From assembly GCA_027035445.1 (NCBI GenBank), contig JALVUT010000456.1:1-5574 (forward strand): a stretch of DNA of 5,574 bases, read 5' to 3'. Origin of the DNA: Thermococcus sp. Its GTDB lineage: Archaea; Methanobacteriota_B; Thermococci; Thermococcales; Thermococcaceae. The translations under genes were made by a program, and so were the position numbers. The notes beneath the pieces were generated by a model. That model ran no database searches and was not told the origin of the DNA. It worked only from the letters and a program-made list of their open reading frames with translations. Below, in pieces: positions 1 through 5,574 of this stretch; position 1 is the stretch's first letter, and each line of letters starts with the position of its first letter.

Positions 1-499
1 TCAGAAACTCCCAGAACTGCCTGTTTGGGTCGCTGAGGTCTATGTGGCACCTCCAGATCCACGGTTGCCTCTTCTCGTAGAACTCAATCAGCGGCGCCGG
101 CTGAGGGTCATGGACGAGCACGTAATCGAAGGTGTCGAGGTCAACATCACCGGCGTTCTTCCTGTTTACTTCAACGTAGATTTGCCTCATACTCTCGGTT
201 AGCCTGAGTTCTTTGTTTCCCTGAAGGGCATTGTGGAAGCTTTTGGTTACGTTGAAGAACTCATCGGTGCCCTCGATGACGAACCACCTTGCGTCAATCC
301 CGATGTCCCTCATAAGGGGAATGAGGTTGTGAAGTATCTCCGCTACCCCGCCTCCAAACGAAGTCGAGTTCACGTTGGCGAGGGTTCCTCCCTTCAGAGA
401 TTCCGCTTTCTCCTGTATCGACTCCACATTTTCTCCGATTATCTCCCGATAGTCCTCAAGTTTCTTTCCTCCTCCCTCAAACTCCTTTACCTCGAACAT
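1..499 (-). CDS. treT: Trehalose glycosyltransferring synthase TreT, N-terminal part (cut by window edge)
   Basis: First 166 codons of a GT4-family, GT-B-fold glycosyltransferase; the frame is open to the window edge. TreT of Thermococcales reversibly makes trehalose from an NDP-glucose and glucose in the cytoplasm, so it can handle the trehalose brought in by the transporter encoded just upstream. Visible hallmarks are the glycine-rich segment STSFGGGVAEIL (about residues 45-56), the stretch WFVIEGTDEFFNVTKSFHN (72-90), the HDPQPAPLI segment (130-138) and the WRCHIDLS segment (149-156), all as I recall them from Pyrococcus and T. litoralis TreT. Family length is a little over 400 residues, so roughly 40% is present. 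The ATG was chosen because GAGGTGA (504-510) sits 4 bases upstream; this site contains the malG stop codon. Only 4 bases separate malG from treT, so the two are co-transcribed and probably translationally coupled. An ordinary trehalose synthase or another GT4 enzyme is unlikely given the operon context. Confidence 0.95.
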   Translation of the reverse strand, partial: MFEVKEFEGGGKKLEDYREIIGENVESIQEKAESLKGGTLANVNSTSFGGGVAEILHNLIPLMRDIGIDARWFVIEGTDEFFNVTKSFHNALQGNKELRLTESMRQIYVEVNRKNAGDVDLDTFDYVLVHDPQPAPLIEFYEKRQPWIWRCHIDLSDPNRQFWEFL

Positions 500-503
500 G
501 TTC

Positions 504-1346
504 TCACCTCACTCCCCCTTTCAGCGCCCCTGCGGTCAGTCCACTGACAACGTACCGCTGGAATATCAGGGCGAGGATAACCAGTGGTATTGTGGATATG
601 GCTGATGCCGCCATGATGTCCCCCCACGGCACCTGACCGTAAACCCCTTGGAAGAGTGTAATGCCAACGGGCACGGTTCTGGCCCGGTAGTCTATTGTGA
701 AGAGCAATGCGAACATAAACTCATTGAACGCAGCTATGAAAACCAAGAGCGCCGTTGAGAAGAGTGCCGGTGCGGAAAGGGGCAATACCACCTTGTACAG
801 TGTCTGTATTCTCGATGCCCCATCGATCAGGGCAGCCTCGTCCAGGTCTTTGGGGAGCTGGGCAAAATAGCTGAGAAGTATCCAGAGGGCCAACGGCAGT
901 GTCCATGCCACGTACGGGAAGAACAGTGCTTTGTAGGTGTTTATCCATCCCAAGCGTTCTATGAACCTGAAGAGGTAACCGACCACACTTATCTGCGGGA
1001 ACATCGAGACGCCAAGCACGAATATGGGTATTATGAGTCTGCCTCTGAAACGTATCCTTGAAACGGTGTACGCCGCCAGCGCTGATATGGAGACCGTAAC
1101 CAGGGTCACCATCGTGGCGATTATCACGCTGTTTTTAAGGTATGCGAGGAAGTGCAGGGTTGGATCGCTTATCACGGTTAGGTAGTTGTTCACAGTAAGT
1201 GTGAAATGTATGTAGGGAGAGCCCAGAAACATCGCATTTTTTGTGAACGATATTATGATCATCCAGCCGAAGGGGAACAGACATACGAACGCCATTGTAA
1301 TCGTTCCGATGATAAGCAGGGTTTTTTTGAGTCGCCTTTCGTTCAT
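504..1346 (-). CDS. malG: Trehalose/maltose ABC transporter permease MalG
   Basis: A 280-residue inner-ring permease of the carbohydrate-uptake (CUT1) ABC family. It forms the membrane channel together with MalF and couples to a MalK ATPase not seen in this window. About six hydrophobic segments are visible (roughly residues 8-30, 72-96, 104-126, 140-161, 196-217 and 244-264). The cytoplasmic EAA loop that docks on the ATPase reads EAALIDGAS (170-178) followed by a VVLPLSAP segment (186-193). The C-terminal YVVSGLTAGALKG is the usual MalG ending. The ATG overlaps the malF stop as ATGA, and GGAGGGA upstream supports this start. Length and all motifs are normal. The close match to the T. litoralis gene order malE-malF-malG-treT makes trehalose/maltose the expected substrate, but the permease sequence alone only says CUT1 sugar permease. 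Confidence 0.96.
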   Translation of the reverse strand: MNERRLKKTLLIIGTITMAFVCLFPFGWMIIISFTKNAMFLGSPYIHFTLTVNNYLTVISDPTLHFLAYLKNSVIIATMVTLVTVSISALAAYTVSRIRFRGRLIIPIFVLGVSMFPQISVVGYLFRFIERLGWINTYKALFFPYVAWTLPLALWILLSYFAQLPKDLDEAALIDGASRIQTLYKVVLPLSAPALFSTALLVFIAAFNEFMFALLFTIDYRARTVPVGITLFQGVYGQVPWGDIMAASAISTIPLVILALIFQRYVVSGLTAGALKGGVR

Positions 1347-2221
1347 TTTAATCCCTCCTGGAACCTGCCAATCTTGAGGTAGATCAGCGTGAAGCCCAGA
1401 ACTGTTAGGAACGTCAGGATGGAGATGGCGGAACCCCTACCGTAGTCCCCCAGGTTGTAGTAGTTAAACGCCAGCAGGGATATAGAAGTGGTCGCACCCC
1501 CTGGACCGCCTCCGGTAAGGACGTAGATTATGCCGAAAACCCTCAGGGCGTCCATAGTTCTCAGGGTTACCGCGACTATGAGAACCGGTTTGAGCAACGG
1601 AAGGGTTATGTGCAGGAACCTTTGGAACATACTGGCGCCGTCGATAATGGCCGCCTCATAGGTGTCGCTGGGAATTGCTTGTAACCCCGCCAGAAGAAGG
1701 AGGGTCATAAACGGGGTGGTTTTCCATACATCTGCAAGGACGATTGCAAAGAAAGCACTCAAAGGTGTACCAAACCAGTTAACCGCTCCGAGCCCCAGGT
1801 GGCTCAGTGCCCAGTTGAAGAGGCCATAGCTGTAGTTGTACATGAGCTGCCATGTTTTGGCCGAGATTATCGTGGGCACCGCCCAGGGTATAAGGACGAT
1901 TGCCCTTAGTATCCCCCGTCCACGGATCTCCTCGTTAAGTATTGATGCAAATATCAGCCCTAACAGCGTTTCCAGGGTCACACTCACGATGGAGAAGGAT
2001 ACGGTAACAAAAAGGGCATTCCAGAACCCGCCCTGCCTCAGGATCGTGATATAGTTCTTGAGACCGACAAAAGGGTGGGTGGGGATGAACGTGACATCCT
2101 GATGGAGACTTATCCATAACGTCCCCAGAACAGGGATTATAATGAACACTATAACGAAAAGCAGCATTGGAGACAGCATCCCGTATGCAAACTTCTCCTC
2201 CCGGTATTCTATCCTCCCCAT
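1343..2221 (-). CDS. malF: Trehalose/maltose ABC transporter permease MalF
   Basis: A 292-residue CUT1-family permease, partner of MalG. Six hydrophobic segments are visible (about 14-36, 68-92, 104-126, 152-180, 207-232 and 266-285). The EAA loop reads EAAIIDGAS (189-197) with ITLPLLKP (205-212), the contact site for the ATPase. The TGGGPGGAT turn (236-244) is common in MalF/UgpA-like permeases. An in-frame ATG lies 16 codons further upstream (position 2269). I prefer the start at 2221 because GGAAGGTGAT (2226-2235) is correctly spaced in front of it, the upstream ATG has no ribosome site, and the extra residues (MTDLNCPCSTSRKVIP) do not look like an MalF N-terminus. The stop overlaps the malG start by 4 bases, while malE is separated by about 90 bases. 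It lacks the large periplasmic insert of E. coli MalF, as is normal for archaeal members. Confidence 0.95.
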   Translation of the reverse strand: MGRIEYREEKFAYGMLSPMLLFVIVFIIIPVLGTLWISLHQDVTFIPTHPFVGLKNYITILRQGGFWNALFVTVSFSIVSVTLETLLGLIFASILNEEIRGRGILRAIVLIPWAVPTIISAKTWQLMYNYSYGLFNWALSHLGLGAVNWFGTPLSAFFAIVLADVWKTTPFMTLLLLAGLQAIPSDTYEAAIIDGASMFQRFLHITLPLLKPVLIVAVTLRTMDALRVFGIIYVLTGGGPGGATTSISLLAFNYYNLGDYGRGSAISILTFLTVLGFTLIYLKIGRFQEGLK

Positions 2222-2225
2222 TGGT

Positions 2226-2235
2226 ATCACCTTCC
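2226..2235 (-). promoter_or_regulatory. Ribosome-binding site of malF
   Basis: The minus strand reads GGAAGGTGAT, ending 4 bases before the ATG at 2221. It contains the GGTGAT form typical of Thermococcales and decides the choice of the inner start over the in-frame ATG at 2269. Confidence 0.8.
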
Positions 2236-2284
2236 TTGAGGTGGAACAAGGGCAGTTAAGATCGGTCATGTATCCGTTGAAATC

Positions 2285-2298
2285 AAAAAAGAAAGAAA
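2285..2298 (-). terminator. T-rich tract between malE and malF, possible partial terminator
   Basis: Just after the malE stop the minus strand reads TTTCTTTCTTTTTT. Archaeal RNA polymerase can terminate at such T-rich stretches without a hairpin. Here malF follows in the same direction with no promoter that I can see in the 90-base gap, so this would act as a leaky stop that gives more malE than malFG message. That role is an inference; the tract itself is plain in the sequence. Confidence 0.4.
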
Positions 2299-2311
2299 CG
2301 CTAGGGGTCAG

Positions 2312-3715
<1,404 letters not shown>

Positions 3716-3716
3716 C

Positions 3717-3735
3717 TATATACTAAAAGTATATA
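3717..3735 (-). promoter_or_regulatory. TrmB-type operator at the malE promoter
   Basis: A perfect inverted repeat: 8-base arms TATATACT and AGTATATA around a 3-base spacer. Its centre, TACT-N3-AGTA (3721-3731), is the dyad reported, as I recall, to be essential for TrmB binding at the P. furiosus TM operon. TrmB represses this operon and releases it with trehalose or maltose. The palindrome overlaps the TATA box and reaches toward the transcription start, so bound repressor would block TBP or polymerase. The trmB gene itself is not in this window but is expected downstream of treT. Confidence 0.8.
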
Positions 3736-3743
3736 TACTTTCT
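3728..3743 (-). promoter_or_regulatory. Core promoter (BRE and TATA box) of the malE operon
   Basis: The minus strand reads AGAAAG (BRE-like, 3738-3743) followed by TATATATA (TATA box, 3730-3737). With the usual spacing of about 25 bases from box centre, transcription should start near 3708, giving a leader of about 25 bases that contains the malE ribosome site. The box is part of a 12-base perfect palindrome AGTATATATACT (3728-3739), so the half-site pattern of the operator continues through it. Confidence 0.75.
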
Positions 3744-3903
3744 GGTCGTTCCTCATTTTAAATTAATTGCATAGATGGCCGTATTTATCCGAAGCTCTCA
3801 ACGTTATGTCGGTTATTTTAATCGCCGTGTCTTTAGGTGCTGGGAACCACTATTGTTATACTGGTAGTATAAGCATGTCCGCCGCTTTCGGAGTTCATAC
3901 TGT
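3740..3903. other. Non-coding gap between the radical SAM gene and the malE promoter
   Basis: About 160 bases between the stop of the upstream gene and the malE core promoter. No convincing gene is present: the open frames on either strand are short, lack ribosome sites and resemble nothing I know. It includes an AT-rich patch (about 3755-3770) and the second operator-like palindrome listed separately. I see no clear T-tract terminator directly behind the radical SAM gene. Confidence 0.6.
3856..3872. promoter_or_regulatory. Second, upstream TrmB-operator-like palindrome
   Basis: A perfect inverted repeat with 7-base arms TTATACT and AGTATAA around the spacer GGT. It contains the same TACT-N3-AGTA core (3859-3869) and nearly the same flanks as the operator at the malE promoter. 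The two centres (3726 and 3864) are 138 bases apart. No gene with a start near this site is visible on either strand, so it may be an auxiliary operator for the malE promoter. Chance occurrence cannot be excluded from one sequence. Confidence 0.5.
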
Positions 3904-4704
3904 TCAGGGGCTCACAATCTTCCATCCCTCGTGGTGGGTCTCTATTCCCTCAGTTTTGATGTTAAGGTTCCTTACCTCTTCTCTGAGCCTGAGAACGAAA
4001 TCTTCGAATTCATTCTCGTCGATCAGAATCTTGTAGCTTTCGGGGTATTCTTTCATCAGAAGCTTCCTGAAGTCCCTCCCTGTCGCCCTGAGGTTCAGAA
4101 CCTCGAAGAAGTAGTAGTCAGCGAGACCCCTCGTTGTCCGGACTATCTCAGAAACGTCCGTCACACCAGGTACTATAGGACTTACGAAGACGTACGTCCT
4201 AAGGCCAGCATCGTGGAGCTCCTTAAGGGCGCTCACCCTCGCCTCGTGGACCGGCGTCAGCGGTTCAAAGAGCCTCTTCTCCCTTCCTGTGAAGCCGTTT
4301 ATCGTCAGCCCGACCTCTATCGACCTGAAGAGCTTGAAGAGGTCAATGTCCCTCGTTACGAGCGGTGATTTGGTGAGGATCGAGAGCTCGTTCCTCTTGT
4401 CCATGTAACGGAGAACCCGTCTGGTAAGCTTCAGCTCAGCCTCTATCGGCTGATAGGGGTCGCTAACGGTTGACATTACCACGCTGCCCTTAACGTGCTT
4501 CCTTGCCAGCTCCGGCGCGTTGGTCTTCACCTCAACCCAGGATCCCCAATTTTCATAGTCTCTCCACCTTGTCAGGAATCTGGCGTAACAGTACTCGCAC
4601 GCAAAGCTGCAGCCAACGTACTGGTTAACCGTCCACTTGACACCAGGGATTCTTGAACGGGTGTAGAGGCTCTTTACTCTCTTCCCTACAACCCGAACCT
4701 TCAT
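3904..4704 (-). CDS. SPL-family radical SAM protein
   Basis: A 266-residue radical S-adenosylmethionine protein of the SplB-like family (COG1533). The iron-sulfur motif CxxxCxxC is CSFACEYC, with Cys32, Cys36 and Cys39, followed by YARF as usual in the family. Other conserved blocks are STVSDPYQPIE (78-88), ILTKSP (109-114), GLTING (132-137), EPLTPVHEAR (147-156) and VFVSPIVPGVTD (172-183). Archaeal members have no established substrate and are not shown to be spore photoproduct lyases. The open frame extends back to 4935, but that part is antisense to the divergent metallopeptidase gene. I chose ATG 4704. An in-frame ATG at 4743 would add 13 residues (MPSPFKEDYEKVL) and would overlap the divergent gene's start codon. 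A weak TATA-like element 25 bases upstream of 4704 suggests a leaderless message. It shares strand with malE but is separated by the malE promoter. Confidence 0.9.
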   Translation of the reverse strand: MKVRVVGKRVKSLYTRSRIPGVKWTVNQYVGCSFACEYCYARFLTRWRDYENWGSWVEVKTNAPELARKHVKGSVVMSTVSDPYQPIEAELKLTRRVLRYMDKRNELSILTKSPLVTRDIDLFKLFRSIEVGLTINGFTGREKRLFEPLTPVHEARVSALKELHDAGLRTYVFVSPIVPGVTDVSEIVRTTRGLADYYFFEVLNLRATGRDFRKLLMKEYPESYKILIDENEFEDFVLRLREEVRNLNIKTEGIETHHEGWKIVSP

Positions 4705-4724
4705 AAGGACTTTTTCGTAATCCT

Positions 4725-4734
4725 CCTTAAAAGG
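4725..4734 (-). promoter_or_regulatory. Possible TATA element for the radical SAM gene
   Basis: The minus strand reads CCTTTTAAGG, centred about 25 bases before ATG 4704. That is the distance expected for a leaderless archaeal transcript starting at the ATG itself. The element is weak (no good BRE) and also lies within the ribosome-site region of the divergent gene. Confidence 0.3.
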
Positions 4735-4738
4735 TGAT
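4731..4738 (+). promoter_or_regulatory. Ribosome-binding site of the divergent metallopeptidase-like gene
   Basis: AAGGTGAT ends three bases before the ATG at 4742. This is the same GGTGAT form as in front of malF and fixes the start of the plus-strand gene. Confidence 0.75.
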
Positions 4739-4741
4739 GGC

Positions 4742-5389
4742 ATGGAGCTGAAGGTCAGGCGCCGGCCTGTGAAGTATGCCCGCATTGAAGTGAAACCTGA
4801 TGGAACCGTAGTGATCACTGCCCCGGAGAGTTTCAATGTCGGGGAACTTGTTGAGAGGCACAGGTGTTGGCTTGAAGGCAAGCTGGCTGAGATAGAAAAC
4901 CTCCGTGAAGTGGCGGAGTCTGGTTTCCCCATCAACGGCGAGTTCTATGGGGTGATCCGCGGCAGGAGGGCCAAAGTTCATGAGATGTTCAGGACGGTTG
5001 TGATGCCACCTGTGGGCGAGGAACTGGTCTCCCTCCTCAGGAGGATGTTGCGGAGAGGGATTCTTCCCATGGTGGTTGAGTACTCGGAGAGGATGGGGGT
5101 TCAGCCCGGGAAGGTTTACATCAGACATCAAAAGAGCAGATGGGGTAGCTGCTCGCCGCACGGAAACCTCAGCTTCAACATCCGTCTCATAGCCGTCCCT
5201 CCTGATCTGAGGAGGTACGTGGTCATCCACGAGCTGGCACACCTCAAGTATATGAACCACTCAGGGACATTCTGGAGCCTCGTTGGGAAGTTTTACCCGG
5301 ACTACAGGGACGCCAGAGGGGAACTTAAAAGATGGTGGAGCATCCTAGAACTCAACCCCTACTGGCGCCTGCTGGAGGGACGGGGGTGA
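4742..5389 (+). CDS. YgjP/DUF45-like zinc metallopeptidase-domain protein
   Basis: A 215-residue protein of the YgjP-like metallopeptidase family (COG1451, DUF45, related to M48). The N-terminal half (1-95) is a beta-rich region typical of the family, beginning with basic and beta-strand-like ELKVRRRPVKYARIEVKPDG. The C-terminal half holds the hallmark SRWGSCSPHGNLSFN (132-146) and the zinc-binding HELAH (His163, Glu164, His167), with a third ligand candidate, His173, in MNHSGTFW. All key residues are intact and the length is normal. Members are cytoplasmic; the true substrate in archaea is unsettled, with bacterial YgjP annotated by some as a UTP pyrophosphatase and by others as a protease. 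The start is supported by AAGGTGAT. It diverges from the radical SAM gene and overlaps the following membrane-protein gene by 4 bases, so those two form one transcription unit. Confidence 0.9.
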   Translation: MELKVRRRPVKYARIEVKPDGTVVITAPESFNVGELVERHRCWLEGKLAEIENLREVAESGFPINGEFYGVIRGRRAKVHEMFRTVVMPPVGEELVSLLRRMLRRGILPMVVEYSERMGVQPGKVYIRHQKSRWGSCSPHGNLSFNIRLIAVPPDLRRYVVIHELAHLKYMNHSGTFWSLVGKFYPDYRDARGELKRWWSILELNPYWRLLEGRG

Positions 5390-5574
5390 GACCTTCACGG
5401 TTTCTCAAGCTTCTGGTTCTCGCGGCGGATGAAGTGATAGCGGGGTTTTTCCTTCTGCTGGTACTGCCGGGATTCGGGGTTAAAGTCCCCCTCCCCATTG
5501 TTGCCGTGGTGATCGGGTTCCTAGTTCTAAAGGATTTTATTATAGCCCCCTTCATCCTAAAGGGCGGCCTTGAG
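5386..5574 (+). CDS. Small membrane protein, N-terminal part, GTG start (possibly NfeD-like)
   Basis: An open frame of 63 codons that starts with GTG and runs off the window end. GGAGGG (5374-5379) lies six bases ahead of the GTG, and the start overlaps the previous stop as GTGA, the usual sign of translational coupling. The protein begins MRPSRFLKLLVLAADEVIAG and has two hydrophobic segments, about residues 6-30 and 36-56, with a short GFGVKVPLP turn between them and KDFIIAP near the end of the second. The basic N-terminus suggests a cytoplasmic start. I do not firmly recognise it. The two-helix layout resembles short NfeD-like membrane proteins, which carry an OB-fold after the helices, but that part would be outside the window. 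It is likely co-expressed with the metallopeptidase-like protein. Confidence 0.75.
   Translation, partial: MRPSRFLKLLVLAADEVIAGFFLLLVLPGFGVKVPLPIVAVVIGFLVLKDFIIAPFILKGGLE

Noticed and set aside
233..547. A 104-codon plus-strand frame over treT and the malG end
   Set aside because: Antisense to treT, whose minus-strand translation matches the family residue by residue.
2222..2269. A 16-residue N-terminal extension of MalF, or a small leader peptide
   Set aside because: No ribosome site at the upstream ATG, a strong one at the inner ATG, and residues unlike an MalF N-terminus.
3840..3903. A 21-codon minus-strand frame just after the radical SAM stop, overlapping the distal palindrome
   Set aside because: Too short, no ribosome site and no resemblance to anything; the palindrome explains the region better.
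3767..4036. An 89-codon plus-strand frame beginning in the malE upstream gap
   Set aside because: No ribosome site, half of it runs antisense to the radical SAM gene, and there is no recognisable protein.
3931..4368. A 145-codon plus-strand open frame opposite the radical SAM gene
   Set aside because: It is antisense to a strongly recognised protein, has no ribosome site and its translation resembles no family; a codon-bias shadow.
4705..4935. N-terminal extension of the radical SAM frame
   Set aside because: The extra 77 residues lie mostly antisense to the divergent gene, look low-complexity and are not part of the family; only the last 13 codons remain a possible alternative start.
4727..5260. 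A 177-codon minus-strand open frame opposite the metallopeptidase-like gene
   Set aside because: Its translation is rich in His/Pro/Arg without motifs, and the plus strand carries the intact HELAH protein.

Overview
The window reads as a piece of a Thermococcales (euryarchaeal hyperthermophile) chromosome, most likely a Thermococcus of moderate GC. The basis is protein resemblance: the binding protein, both permeases and the partial glycosyltransferase look very close to the trehalose/maltose (TM) transport operon described from Thermococcus litoralis and Pyrococcus furiosus. Archaeal features agree with this: GGTGAT/GAGGTG ribosome-binding sites, ATGA start/stop overlaps, a TATA-box promoter and a lipoprotein-type signal followed by a Thr/Ser/Pro linker.

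Layout. Positions 1-3740 on the minus strand hold the first half of the TM operon. From promoter to window edge these are malE (lipid-anchored trehalose/maltose binding protein), malF and malG (the two six-helix permeases) and the first 166 codons of treT (trehalose glycosyltransferring synthase). The rest of treT and, by analogy with T. litoralis, trmB (repressor) and malK (ATPase) should lie beyond position 1. The malE promoter at about 3717-3743 has a TATA box overlapped by a palindrome with the core TACT-N3-AGTA, matching the known TrmB TM operator. A second palindrome with the same core lies 138 bp upstream, in the gap behind the next gene. A T-rich tract separates malE from malF.

Positions 3740-3903 are a short non-coding gap. 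Beyond it is a minus-strand SPL-family radical SAM protein gene (3904-4704). Divergent from it is a plus-strand pair: a YgjP/DUF45-type zinc metallopeptidase-like protein (4742-5389), overlapped by 4 bases by a GTG-started membrane protein that runs off the right edge.

How it works together. MalE captures trehalose or maltose outside the membrane, MalFG (with an unseen MalK) import it, and TreT links trehalose to nucleotide-activated glucose plus glucose. TrmB would repress the operon until trehalose or maltose appears. The genes right of 3900 look like ordinary core neighbours with no visible functional tie to sugar uptake. I see no transposon, CRISPR, tRNA or rRNA and no clearly new system. 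The most interesting signal is the second operator-like palindrome.
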